From contig OW203990.1 of the NCBI GenBank assembly GCA_934047225.1, positions 21,183,045 through 21,247,044 on the forward strand: a DNA stretch of 64,000 nucleotides. The letters run 5' to 3'. Both the position numbers and the translations under genes were made by a program. Positions 19,701 through 30,237 of the stretch are shown here, in pieces. Within the stretch, counting starts at the first letter, position 1. Each line of letters begins with the position of its first letter. The notes below the pieces were generated by a model, which did no database searches, was not told the DNA's origin, and worked only from the letters and a program-made list of their open reading frames with translations. Origin of the DNA: Ypsolopha sequella (Eukaryota; Arthropoda; Insecta; Lepidoptera; Ypsolophidae).

Positions 19701-22700
19701 CAAAAACTGAAAACAAAGTCCTGCCACTTAGATTTGGTGTAACTATTTGGTAACCAAATCATGACGTGGTCATTTCAAAATAATATTTATGAAAGAATAA
19801 TGCATTAACTGAAAAATAAACGAATGACAGCAAAAAAACTAGGAACGGGAAGAAGTTTAATTTTTTTTCATGTTAAATATCTCAGAAAACATCAAACTTT
19901 TGTTTCACCTATGTTTATTTTATTTGATAGGGCTTTGGCTAAGCTACCGCCCATAACCATTTGATTTACTCATTATGGGACACTCTGTATATTAATTGCG
20001 TTATTAGGATTGCACTGAGAGGCCAAAAACACGAAATAGATACCAGAAGGCCGACTCGACGTCGGAGCGAAAACAGACGCACACATGCATAGACACAGGC
20101 ATTCACCCAAATATCTCCGAGATCGTCGTGCGTACGCGTCTAAGTGTGCGTGCGCCTGTTTTCGCTAGTTATGCGGAGTAAACCTTCTGTAAGTGGTTAT
20201 TTTGTGCCAAAAACTACAATTTTAAAATTTTTGTCCTTTGTCTCTGTCTTTATGTTCCGTTTTAAATCAAGAACCACGTAACGGATTTGGATGCAGTTTA
20301 ATTTATAATTATCTTAGTGACCCTGGTCAATATATTATTACAGGTTATATGGAGTGTTGATAATATAACCACCAAGCCAAAAACAGTCGATAATTGAAAG
20401 GCGCTTCCACGCGGTTATTCCGCGGACTACAAAATATAAATAAGAAATTTGAACACTTTACTTTTTGAAAATCATGTTAATTTGGAATTTGCACTTGAGT
20501 TTAGTAACTATGTGCTCGCACTTACTGATCGTAAGGCCTCGTCCCATAGATATGGGCGGCGCTGTTGACGAGCCAAGTTCCGTTCAGCTGAATGAGGTAG
20601 CGACAGAAGTAGACCACTAACAGTGAATTGAGCCACGACTCCCCCAGACAATGGACGGCCACCCATGAAGGACCCAAAAATGCGAAAACGAAGTACAGGG
20701 GGTAGTAATATCTGAAACAAAGAAGCTTTCATATTAATAAGCGAAAACATATTGTAAAGCACTTTTATTTTCTATTTTATCAAATTATGTTGTCTAATCC
20801 AGGTACATATATAGCCTCACAGCCGTTCCCGGCTACAGCGACAGCTTCTTTAACTCCTGTCAAGTTTGAGAGCTAAGATGTCCAGCTCTCTGATGTGCTC
20901 TCAAGTGACTCGCGTAACCAATTTTTGCATTAAATGTACGCCCACATAGGGCGCACGTCAGCACACCATTCATGTAGTTGTAAGAGATGTTCGCAGGTGG
21001 CCGCCCTTTTTCGGTCTTAATCGGACCTTCGTTCTTGTTCAAAGTCATAAACTTTCCTTTGAACAAGGTTCCGCCACTCTGCGCGTTGAGCTGCCTTATC
21101 CTCCCACTGCGACGGCTCAATGTTGCATATTTTCAAGTGTCTTTTCAGAACATCCTTGTACCTAAGGTACTAAATAGATATTAGGCCCTAAATAGACTCG
21201 CACAGTCAGGGCACAGTATAATGTGGTCAGGGCTTCGTTCCGTTTGATCGCCGGATGACGCCCGCTTGCCATCTTGCACGCGTAGTATTTGCAAACGAGA
21301 TGCAAATTGCTGCATCTGAATTATCTGCTATCCTGCTATTAGTGTAGGGCGGGCGTCTTCTGACGATAAAACTGAACGCAGCCCAGGGAATTCGCGCGCG
21401 TTAAGAACAAAAAGAGTCAAATGAGAACAAAACGGGTCGTATTTTGCCGATTACAGCGTTGGCGGTTTTTAGGGTTCCGTACCCAAAGGGTAACCAACAG
21501 GACTCTATTACTAAGACTCCGCTGTTCTTCTGTCTGTCCGTCTATCTGTCCATCTGTCTGTCCGACTGTCTGTCCGACTGTCTGTCCGTCTGTCTGCCCG
21601 GCTGTCCGCCTGTCACCAGGCTGTATTTCATGAACCGTGATAGTTAGACAGTTGAAATTTTCACAGATGATGTATTTCTGTTTGCGCTATAACAACAAAT
21701 ACTAAAAAACAGAATAAAATAAATATTTAAGGGGGCTCCTATACAACAGACATGTTTTTTTGCCGTTTTTATAGATAATGGTACGGAACACTTCGTGCGC
21801 GAGTCCGACTCGCACTTGGCGGGTTTGTTTTTATAGCTAGCGACCACTTTTGCCGCTCGCTTGCAACCCTTGCAAGCGACTAGATGAGTTGTAGTCACGT
21901 AACCGTAACTTAAAAAACAAAATTTTAGTTCGGAACACCATATAGTTCGATAGTCTAATCGAATTTATCTAGACCAAACTTTTTTTGGGAAGTCCCTCGA
22001 ATGTGCATTTTCATCTACCTATGTAATAAATGAACATACGTAGGGCGGCTGACATGTAATCTCCTTGGTCAGAAATATATACAAAAATAATGCTGGCTGA
22101 TATGGATTTATATTCGTTTGTTATTCTATTTTCAAAATGTATTACATTCATTTGTTTATTGCATCACGTTTATTTGTCTCCTACAATTGTTTCGAACATG
22201 TCGGTAGAGAAAGTGAAAATGGATAAAATCGAGCAGCGTGCGGTGATTAAGTTTTTGACTAAAGAAGGGAATACGCCTTCGGAGATCAGACAGCGTATGT
22301 TACGTGTGTTTGGCAGTTCGTGTTCTTCCGAATTTGTTATAAAGTTTTGGTCAAGGCAGTTTAAATTAGGTCGTGAGAGCCTCGAAGATGATCCTCGTAG
22401 CGGAAGACCAGTTTCGGCCGTCACCGATGAAAATGTAGCCAGGGTGAAAAAAAATATATTAGAGGACCGACGAGTGAAGCAGTGGGAGATAGCTAGAGAT
22501 GTGGGCGTCAGTAAAGAGCGAGTCAATGAAATAATTCATGAGCATTTGAACATGTCCAAGGTTAGTGCACGTTGGGTCCCTAGAATGTTGACTGCATTTG
22601 ACATGGAGAGGCGTGTCAAATGTTGCGAAGAGTTTTTGGACATGAGTCGAGGGAAAGAGGAAGAAATAATTTCTAGAATTGTAACATGTGATGAGACTTT

Positions 22701-25700
22701 GATTCGACAATGGGACCCGGAAAGTAAGCAAGAGTCGTTACAGTGGAAATTTAAGGATGAGAAGCCGCCTCGGAAATTCAAGGTCTGCCCATCGGCCGGT
22801 AAACTTATGGCTACAATCTTTTGGGACACAGAAGGGATTTTGCTCATAGATTATTTACCGAAGAAAACTACAATGAATGCTGATTATTACTCAAACTTAT
22901 TATATCAACTAAGAGAGACAATAAAAGAAAAACGGCGAGGTAAACTAAGCAAAGGAATTCTGATTTTGCACGATAACGCACCAGTGCATACCGCACGCAC
23001 AACAAAGCTAGCAATTAAAGACAATGGCTTCGAAACCATTGACCACCCCCCTTATAGTCCAGATCTAGCCCCCTGTGACTATTTTCTGTTTAGACTTCTC
23101 AAGAAAGACCTCAGGGGACGAAGGTTTATGACCGATGACGAAATGAAGGCAGCGGTTTCTGACTATTTTGACGACAAACCGAAAATAATTTTTTTTAATG
23201 GCTTAAATTCAATATTTGAAAAATGTAATAAGTGCATTTTATTAGCAGGGGACTATATAGAAAAATAAAAATAAACTATCCAGTTACGTCTTTTCTTTCA
23301 TAGTTAGGTAGATTACTTTTCAGCTCGTAAAGGTGATCGACGTGACACCTAGGACTTTCTTGGAAAATAAGTTCATATAAAAAAATCTTTATGTATAAGA
23401 TTACTGACTTTTTCTGGAACATAACCATCCAATCAGCTTCGAGATCACTCATGTCGATCTTCCGTCCAAGTTGTTTAACCAGCGGATGTTTCCTGGTCAT
23501 CAGCCAGCCGACGTGGGAGAAGAAGAACCCTCGTTTAGCGTTGTGAGGATCAGCATCCGTGTCTGAGTAGCGATGATGGAGCCGGTGGTCGCGGCACCAG
23601 ATGAACATCGAGTTCTTGGAAAAAATAACACGTAAACTTTAACACTTCCGCAATTTTCACACATCACTGATCGGCCACAGCTTCAGGCTTCGAGAGGCGC
23701 GCCAAGCGGTTCTTTTTGCGACGGCGGCGCAGGCGGAGAGAACAAATGTATGAAGTTGTATAGAGCCGGCCATGGGTCGCCGCTCACGCGTCTTGTCCGG
23801 CTTCGAGTGACTTGCGCTCTCGCAACGGCGGTGTGCGGGGAGGCGGGGAGCTGCGCCAGTGATCGAGCGCACAGGACGATCCTAGTGTCGAGTGCTTTGA
23901 GCGAGCAAGCGCTGTACATCCGATGCGGTGCAAGGCACCGACGGGTGTCGTGGCAGGGCAAAGCCCGTCGCAAAAACCGCCTGGAAGCGCAGCAAGAAGC
24001 GCCGCCGCCAGAAGCCTGAAGCTGTGGCCCTGGTTATGAGTATAAGAACATACCGAGTTTTTAATACAATTGTCATATTTGACATTGCTATTGCTGTTCC
24101 AGAAAAAGTTCCAGTCACGCTACTGATTATTTGACAGTAATGGTCCTTATTGCAAATTTTTTTGTTTGTAGGAACTGTTGGCTTTAGCTTGAAAAATTTC
24201 GGGAAAAAAAAGGAAATTTTTTCGAATTTTGCAAAAAACGTTCATCACACCTTAGCGCGGATCCCTGACCAATTCATCAAATTTTCTGTTTCAAAAGTTT
24301 CAATCAAAGACAGCCTATATACCTAACAATACTCGACAGCGATGCTAACAGAAAACAGCGGCAGAAAACAAATGACGTCAACAGCAATGGGAAAGAAAAC
24401 CAAAAGCTTTTACGGTAGAGGGCGCTGAGTGTTTATCTCTTATCACGCTCTTGTAAAAGACGCTGATAGATGTTATTTTTGCATTCCACATTTCTAAAGA
24501 CTTTTGTGCCTTTTTTTTGTTGGTGTATTCGTCCTGTATTCTACCTGGCGTATCGCTCAGTTGAAGGAGTTAAAGAAAAGAGGTGCTTCGCTGCGAAGAA
24601 AGAAAGGAGACCTTGTCGTTCAAGTTGCCTTTCCTTTACACCCAAAAGCCACACAAACACCAATTGCTTAAACTTTTCAATGAAAATGAGAAATTACTCA
24701 ATTTTTTGTATGTGAACTGACAAGCTAACAGACACAAACACACAGTGCTCTCTATGGGGAACTAATTTGGCAGTAAGCATCCCCATTTGCGGGGATAATA
24801 CATATTGGCACGTCAGTCTAAGGGGGAGTCAGAGGTGTTTTTCTGAATGTAGACCTCATTTCACTGACAATTTTAACGTCCCACCCATCGTCATAAAACC
24901 GTCCAAACTTTGAGCATTTATGCTTTTTAGGCTATGACCTTTTATTTTAAGTCATCCACCCACCGATCAACGGTTTCAAGAGACCAAAATATTTTTGTTT
25001 ATTAAAAATATGCTGTTTTTGGACCCCCTAACAGCTAAAAAACCCGCTCTGTCTCAGCCACATTTTCTTGGTCAGATGGCTAAAAATTACTTGCTAAAGT
25101 TACTCTAATTTGATATTCCCCAGCACCAATATTAAGCTTTTCCATCCACGAAAATGTTCACATTATATCTCTTTTTTGCATGTACAACATTGAAAAAACT
25201 GTAGATCTATTTTTTTACTTACTGTTTTGTTCAGCTTAAATACTCGTATATATTTTAATTACAAACGTATTTTATTTATATTATTATATTAAAATGATAT
25301 TATTTACTTATTTTTATTTTTATTTATTTATTTTTGTAACTTTTATTTATCAGGTATTTTTTATGTACTTATATACCTATATTATTGTTTTCTGTATAAA
25401 AATTATTGCATAAATCACTGTAATCGTTGTTAAAGTAATTAATTATTCTGTTTTCCGCTAATAATATACAAAAGCATAGCAAACTGTGTACTCCCATTTA
25501 AATCATAATATTTGTAACCTTGGTCTAGACCCCCAGGACAAGTGCGACTTAGTGTGGGGTCTGCTACTAACCATTATTTTATTGTTAAGTCTATGCTCAA
25601 GTACTTTTTAATTTTTTAACGTATGCGTAACGCCTAGTTTAGTTTAATACTGTACTATTACTGTTACTGTTTATTAGTTTACCCACATTGTAAAGCTTAT

Positions 25701-28700
25701 ATTATTATCTTGTGCTATGAGAAATAAATAATTTTTGTCTAATTTGTCCTTGTCTATCTTCAATAATAACAAAATTAGCTAACAATTAATATAACACTCA
25801 ATACATTTTTATAAGAGTGCAAAGGTAATAAATAACTGTTTTAAATCCGAGGCTTGAGCTATACAGGGTTTTAAGATTAAGTTGCGGAAGCTGAGAACTG
25901 GCAACAGAAATCGTCAATATGAACAACATTTCGTAAAAAAAAATGGGAAATCGAAAAAAAAACAATCTGTTATTTCATACATTTTGATCGGGAAGCTATG
26001 TAAATTTTCTATGAAACAGCTGTTTTTTTTGCGGTTCGACTTGTTCTTATGGACTAGTCGCCAGTTTTCAGCTTCCGTAACTTTATATTAACACCTAGTA
26101 TAAAACGTGAGCTCAAAACAATGAATATTTGTTGCATAGAAAAGCTATAAAATAAAACACAAGTATTAACTTCAAATAATCACTATTGTATTGCATTACC
26201 ATACATTAAGTAAAACAGTAATACAAGTGCAATAGTGAAAATTAAACAATAAACAGCATGAGCTAATAATATAAAAATACTCTTCTTATAAGTACCTAGA
26301 CATTACATGTAATATGGTAGGTTTGCAATAATAATTCACATTAATTCATACAATACTGTTCGCGTCTTGGAAAAAATGTATTATTTCACGATAACAATAT
26401 GTGGTTTCAGTGAATGCAGGAGACAGACTTCAAAGGATGAAAAATAATAATACTTTAGGTTATAGTCTGAACGGTGCGCCAAAAAAAAGCTGTAAATGGT
26501 GTAAAAATTACGAAAATTGTTACCATTGATCTTAGGGTCATACTAATAAATTAGAACCTTAGCAGTTATTTGAAAATCAAATAAAATACTTACTTTAAAA
26601 AAACAAAATTTAGGTGCTCGTTTAATTAAAGAAATACTATTGTGTAGTATTCCTATGACATATTCAAATTCAAATTCAAATAGTTTATTTCGCAAAGTAG
26701 GTATATATAATACACTTATTACACGTCAAATTTAATCTAATAAAAATATATGTAATAAAATAATAAATGTACATGGACTAGATTAAAGGTTTATTTAATT
26801 TATGTAGCAATATATATACGATTAAAATGGTAGGTAAAATATGTACTATACAAGGTGAAATCCAATCAACCGCCCGAACCCATACCGGAGACCCGGCCAG
26901 GGACCAGGAACAAGGTTCAATGATCACCAACCGAGCTATATATGAAACATAGTTATAATATGAAACTTATCTACAGATCCTTTTTCTGGTACATTACGAT
27001 ATAATTTTTTTTAACATTGCCAAAAATTTATCAAAAATTTCCAATAACCTGGTATCGGGGACTTCGGTGAAAATAAGAAAAAATATATATAGTTGAAATT
27101 TCAAGACCAATTCCCATAGCTTAATTTTCAAGGTTTTTTAAATTTTTTTTAAGAGAATGTACTTATTTTAAGACAAAGTTTTTATTATTTTGGTATATGA
27201 ATTAACCATTATATTTTAATTATTTTTTGAAGAATTGTCCTATATATGGCGTCACTTGAGAATTTTAAACATTATACTTACTGATTGTGATGTGTGATTG
27301 CTTATAAAAAAAGTGGTGTGTCTTTGTCTGTCTACTCATCTGTCATTCAGCCGTCAAATCAGTCGGATGCAAATTATTATAAATTTATCTTGATAGCAAA
27401 GGACATATTTCTAAACAGCCATTTCTCAAGTGACGTCACACGAAGGCAAGTTGCACAGGAATTTGCAGCTTTTTTGTAAAAATATTCATCATCAGCAATT
27501 TTTTTAGACCACAAGCTCTAAAATACGGCTCATTAAACCTAAATCTCGAAATGGTTTTCGAATTAACACACCTTAACATAATTTCATCTAATCGAATTGT
27601 ACTGATTTTCATGCTTTTAGCGCCATTGGCAGCTTTTATACTGAAAATCGGTGTGTATCGCTAGGACCAGTTTAGCAGTTTTTTTTTTAGAGATTATTGT
27701 TGGAAGATTGTTTTAGGAAAGTGATGATATCTATCATTTAATAAACTTACCTGGCCTGCCATTGTCTGGGCTATAATCAAGATAGCTTTGAGGATAGGAT
27801 GTGCTGTAAATGTTCTATGGGCATAAAGTCTATGTGCACCTATTGTTACACCTTCAGTTGTGATAAGTCCCATAAGTAGAGCTGAAAAGAAAATGTTGTG
27901 TCTTTACATTATCACTATCACTACATAGCATAAAAAAAGTCGCTTCCCGCTGTCTGTCTGTCCCTATGTATTCTTAGATCTTTAAAACTACGCAACGGAT
28001 TTTGATGCGGTTTTTTTAATAGATAGAGTGATTCAAGAGGAAGGTTTTTAGGTATAATACATGCCCGTGCAAAGCTGGGGTGTGTCGTTAGTGTTAAATA
28101 AACAGTTTTTCTGTAAGTTTGCTATGAGTAACAGGCGTATTTATATCTCAATACATCTGGATATTAGGCAGATGGTGATGATTATTATCACAATATAATT
28201 GTTATAATCAATGTATTATTATTTTCACACACTTTCTAAAGGTTCCATCAATTAACGAAAACTGTTACAGTGAAGCCTCGATCTGGGACAATTGAGATAC
28301 ATACTACTGACGATTCGGTGTAACACGATTTAATTTATTTGACAGGACCACGGGAAGATGAGTTGGTGTATGAATGGAGCCATGTTACGATCGATGGTGT
28401 CATAACGTCACAAGAGGGGGCGATTGTGATTGGTGGGATGTGCTTTGTGATTGGTGGAACGGCAGAGTAAAACCTTCCCCGTACCTCTGCCTTCCACCCC
28501 ACGCACAATTTTCCCTAGAGAAGTGATCTATCGGCAACTCCTCTTCTTAATTGCTCCGTTGACAGGACTAAACTTAATTTAAGCGTTCTGTCTTTTTCTT
28601 TCTTTATCGAAAAGACAAAGACAGTACACGTAAAATAAGGCTAGTCCTGTCAAATAAGTTAGGTCGTATAACACCATGGTGTTAATTCGGTGCAACATTG

Positions 28701-29716
28701 CGACCTTGGTAAAATAAATAAAGGTTTGTAGACGTCACTTTTCACGTAAGGTAATCACCTCCAGTCCAAGCTCCCAGTCAATTAAACGATTTTAACGGCT
28801 ATGATGTCGCAATAAAAACTGCCAATAAGTAGTAGCCTGTCATGTTGGCGTCAGTACATCATATACTCATGTTATACGTCAATTATAATGTAAAAACAAA
28901 ACATTCCCATAGTTTTAATCCTAAAAGATTATTTAAAAAAAAAACTGATTTTCAGCTTTTATGCTCCATTTTAGATCATAGTTTTCATTATTATGGTATA
29001 TAATTTGATTATTACTTTTTAATGATTTTAAAGAATTTTCAGATACGACGTCACTTGGGTGGGGCATTAAACTGATTGTGGATCTTTGCCTTGCTTATAA
29101 AAACCATGGTTTGTCTCTGTCTGTCTTCTCATCTGTCATCCATCTGTCAAATCAGTCGGAAGCAAATTATTATGAATTTTATCTTAATAGCAAAGGACAC
29201 ATTTTTTAACAGCCATTTCTCAAGTGACGTCACACGAAGACAAATGGAAGTTGCAGCTTTTTCGTAAAAATATTCATCATCATGAAGTTTTTTATACCAC
29301 AAGTTCTGAATTACGGCTTATTTTTGAATTAAGACACCTTAACATAATTTATTCTAAGTGAATTGAACAAAATTACTATAATACGGGGAAATAACTACAA
29401 TTTAAAAATGTCGAGTACTTTGACTATGAATGGCGAACACTTGAAAGAACTTTTAAAGTAACTCACCCCAAAATAAAGTGCTCCATTTGACATCTGATGG
29501 CGTGAATGCTTTCCAAGTACCCCAAACGGCTAGCATATGTAGAATCAGGAATCCTATCGCGTTCTTCCATACTACCTTATGCTTGAAACTATAATCCGTA
29601 CCAATAGTTTTAGCAGATACGAAACCATCTGCGATTTGATCTTTCAACGTCTTTATTTCTGATTTAATATTTGTTACGGTGTCCTTGTGTTGGCTTCTCA
29701 TGTCTTTCACTGTCAT
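16789..29716 (-). CDS. Acyl-CoA desaturase, complete, six coding exons
   Basis: Coding exons in transcript order: 29716-29467, 27881-27751, 23614-23409, 20711-20526, 18767-18572, 17022-16789. Phases agree and give 400 residues ending in TGA. It is a membrane di-iron enzyme that inserts a double bond into acyl-CoA in the ER. All three histidine boxes are present: HRLYAH (100-105), HRLHH (137-141, in [17 protein letters not shown]) and HNYHH (278-282, in [15 protein letters not shown]). Hydrophobic stretches at about 51-70 and in exon 4 fit the family's four-helix layout. QPVE (261-264) occupies the site of the signature quartets (NPVE, KPSE, LPAQ) used to name lepidopteran clades. The N-terminus has a charged extension with Lys/Glu repeats, and at 400 residues the protein is longer than most. 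Regiospecificity, and a role in lipid metabolism versus sex pheromone, cannot be told. An intact mariner sits in its third intron. Confidence 0.93.
17085..17290 (+). repeat. Fragment of the GGTTCCGTA dispersed repeat
   Basis: Shares ACTAAGACCCCGCTGTCCGT, CTGTCTGTC units, TTGAAATTTTTACAGA and ATAACAA with the fuller copy at 21469-21833. It lies in the last desaturase intron. The remainder of this intron (17291-18000) shows no exon; it holds a poly(A) run at 17780-17798. Confidence 0.6.
18001..18431. repeat. Inverted pair of family H repeats
   Basis: 18001-18215 (plus) and 18285-18431 (minus) carry the words GGTGT, AGTGT-AACTGTGAAAT and ACTTAGAGA in opposite order. Other copies: 37387-37535, 50636-50750, 63008-63160 (minus). 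Confidence 0.6.
19201..19586 (+). repeat. Dispersed repeat family D, copy 2
   Basis: Full-length copy including ACACGAGCGTAGCGAGTGT. It lies in the desaturase intron 18768-20525. Confidence 0.85.
19592..19863. repeat. MITE family I: palindromic element
   Basis: Arms of about 90 bases: AAACTTCTTGCCGTCCCTAG on the left against CTAGGAACGGGAAGAAGTTT on the right, and AATATTATTTGGAAATGACC against GGTCATTTCAAAATAATATT. Confidence 0.85.
20022..20213. repeat. MITE family J
   Basis: Imperfect inverted ends (GGCCAAAAACACGAAATAGA and TTATTTTGTGCC) with inner arms AGCGAAAACAGACGCACAC and GTGTGCGTGCGCCTGTTTTC. Confidence 0.6.
20862..21176 (-). pseudogene. LINE C-terminal fragment with C2H2 finger
   Basis: Reading from 21176 downward, one frame encodes [20 protein letters not shown] and then, after a frameshift near 21060, another encodes [20 protein letters not shown] with two Cys and two His. 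This pairing is the known tail of a group of animal non-LTR retrotransposons, so it is a broken LINE end, not a host zinc-finger gene. It lies in the desaturase intron 20712-23408. Confidence 0.7.
21229..21385. repeat. MITE family K, copy 1
   Basis: GGGCTTCGTTCCGTTTGATC on the left; AAAACTGAACGCAGCCC on the right. A second copy is at 49129-49256. Confidence 0.7.
21469..21833 (+). repeat. GGTTCCGTA dispersed repeat, long copy
   Basis: AGGGTTCCGTACCCAAAGGG start, a tract of GTCTGTCCG/GTCTGTCTG units at about 21529-21610, and a GTACGGAACACTTCGTGCGC end, so the ends are loosely complementary. This is a very common lepidopteran repeat; its class is not clear to me. Confidence 0.7.
22013..23313 (+). 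mobile_element. Intact mariner element in desaturase intron 3
   Basis: Full transposase ORF with sequences on both sides that resemble each other in inverted form: ATCTACCTATGTAATAAATG at 22013 against AGTTAGGTAGAT ending at 23313, with ACGT at the inner side of each. These are taken as remains of the inverted repeats; the exact ends are uncertain. It is inserted opposite to the desaturase. Confidence 0.7.
22198..23268 (+). CDS. Mariner transposase, uninterrupted
   Basis: 356 residues from the ATG at 22198 ([10 protein letters not shown]); an in-frame ATG at 22090 would add a hydrophobic 36-residue leader not expected for the family. The N-terminal half has two helix-turn-helix regions that bind the inverted repeats, with GRP in [12 protein letters not shown] as linker. 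Catalytic residues are Asp165 (VTCDETLI), Asp259 ([10 protein letters not shown]) and Asp294 ([10 protein letters not shown]). The gaps of 93 and 34 residues are exactly the D,D34D pattern of mariner. RWVPRML corresponds to the WVPHEL motif. No stop or frameshift. It cuts and pastes the element at TA sites. The length matches the family (about 345-355). Confidence 0.92.
   Translation: MSVEKVKMDKIEQRAVIKFLTKEGNTPSEIRQRMLRVFGSSCSSEFVIKFWSRQFKLGRESLEDDPRSGRPVSAVTDENVARVKKNILEDRRVKQWEIARDVGVSKERVNEIIHEHLNMSKVSARWVPRMLTAFDMERRVKCCEEFLDMSRGKEEEIISRIVTCDETLIRQWDPESKQESLQWKFKDEKPPRKFKVCPSAGKLMATIFWDTEGILLIDYLPKKTTMNADYYSNLLYQLRETIKEKRRGKLSKGILILHDNAPVHTARTTKLAIKDNGFETIDHPPYSPDLAPCDYFLFRLLKKDLRGRRFMTDDEMKAAVSDYFDDKPKIIFFNGLNSIFEKCNKCILLAGDYIEK
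23673..24029. repeat. GC-rich MITE in desaturase intron 2
   Basis: Ends GGCCACAGCTTCAGGCTTC (23673) and GAAGCCTGAAGCTGTGGCC (ends 24029) are perfect 19-bp inverted copies. The inside is far more GC-rich than its surroundings. No coding evidence; open frames across it are a by-product of high GC. Confidence 0.8.
24030..25170 (-). other. Desaturase intron 2 interior, nothing recognised
   Basis: No exon in either strand is supported. It contains scattered homopolymer runs and one unplaced phrase family (GCGGATCCCTGACC near 24257) but no clear repeat borders. Confidence 0.4.
25171..25745 (+). repeat. LINE 3' UTR-like repeat, plus copy
   Basis: About 570 bases closely similar in reverse to 59292-59830 (shared CTTGTGCTATGAGAAATAAA, AGTGTGGAGTCTGCTACTAA-like and GTACTCCCATTTAAATCATA). 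It ends in an AAATAAATAATTTTTGTCTAA tail, suggesting a retroposed 3' UTR. Confidence 0.65.
25859..26103. repeat. MITE family L, copy 1
   Basis: Left TATACAGGGTTTTAAGATTA, then GTTGCGGAAGCTGAGAACTGG; right CCAGTTTTCAGCTTCCGTAA, then AACACCTAGTATA. A close relative is at 46672-46948; looser relatives with TGTAACAGAAAGGT ends are at 32297, 57528 and 58268. Confidence 0.8.
26659..26940 (-). repeat. LINE 3' end with TTGAAT tail, copy 1
   Basis: On the minus strand it ends AAATAAACTATTTGAATTTG followed by TTGAAT units. Copies at 29941-30237 (same orientation) and 60960-61242 (opposite). All three are joined to the same phrase, CGGAGACCCGGCCAGGGACC, so that phrase belongs to the element. Confidence 0.75.
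27179..27603 (+). repeat. Dispersed repeat family M, copy 1
   Basis: Shared order: GTATATGAATTAACC, CGTCACTTGAGAATTTTA, CTCATCTGTCATTC, GCAAAGGACA, AGCCATTTCTCAAGTGACGT, TATTCATCATCA, ACACCTTAACATAATTT. Other copies at 28975-29368 and 56811-57225. TGACGTCAC-type motifs near both sides are complementary (ACGTCACTTGAG and CTCAAGTGACGT). Confidence 0.75.
28336..28665. repeat. Inverted-repeat element N
   Basis: TTATTTGACAGGAC at 28336 and GTCCTGTCAAATAA ending about 28662 are perfect inverted words; further inner GACAGGACT occurs near 28560. It lies in the desaturase intron 27882-29466. Confidence 0.5.
28975..29368 (+). repeat. Dispersed repeat family M, copy 2
   Basis: Same word order as 27179-27603, same orientation, in the adjacent desaturase intron. 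Confidence 0.75.
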
Positions 29717-29787
29717 TTTTAGTTAATAAAATTTTGCTTTTATCCTAATCCAAGCCTCATCACACATTGACACATCTTATCTGTTAG

Positions 29788-29800
29788 CTCGCTATATAAA
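29788..29800 (-). promoter_or_regulatory. Possible TATA box of the desaturase gene
   Basis: On the minus strand, CCTTTATATAG lies about 75-85 bases before the ATG at 29716, with a weak initiator-like TCAAT about 30 bases further on. A spliced 5' leader starting elsewhere is equally possible. Confidence 0.3.
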
Positions 29801-29940
29801 GGTACCCGTGAAGGTAACGATTGCGTTGTGATTCAAAACCTATTGTTTATTAAAACACATTCATGAACTTTGGTTGATTTGGTCAGTTGTTACACGAGAT
29901 TTTATACATTTAGATTTTACCCGTGTAAGAAAACGTTTGT

Positions 29941-30237
29941 ATATTCAAATTCAAATTCAAATTCAAATAGTTTATTTTGCAAAGCAGGTATAGATATATA
30001 CACTTTTTACACGTCAAATTTAATCAAATAAAGAAAATATATGTAATAAAATAATAAATGTACATGAACTAAATTAAAGGTTTATTTAATTTATGTAGCA
30101 ATATATTTACGATTAAAATGATAGGTAAAATATATATTATACAAGGTAAAATCCAATCAGCCGCCCGAACCCATACCGGAGACCCGGCCAGGGACCAGCA
30201 ACAAGGTTCAATGATCACCAACCGAGCCCCCAGCACG
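29941..30237 (-). repeat. LINE 3' end with TTGAAT tail, copy 2
   Basis: Nearly identical to 26659-26940 over its whole length, lying just upstream of the desaturase start. Confidence 0.8.

Noticed and set aside
20860..21120. Host C2H2 zinc-finger gene
   Set aside because: A single finger preceded by a frameshifted [11 protein letters not shown] segment is the tail of a LINE.
22090..22197. Hydrophobic N-terminal extension of the mariner transposase
   Set aside because: The family starts close to the helix-turn-helix; the ATG at 22198 gives the expected length.
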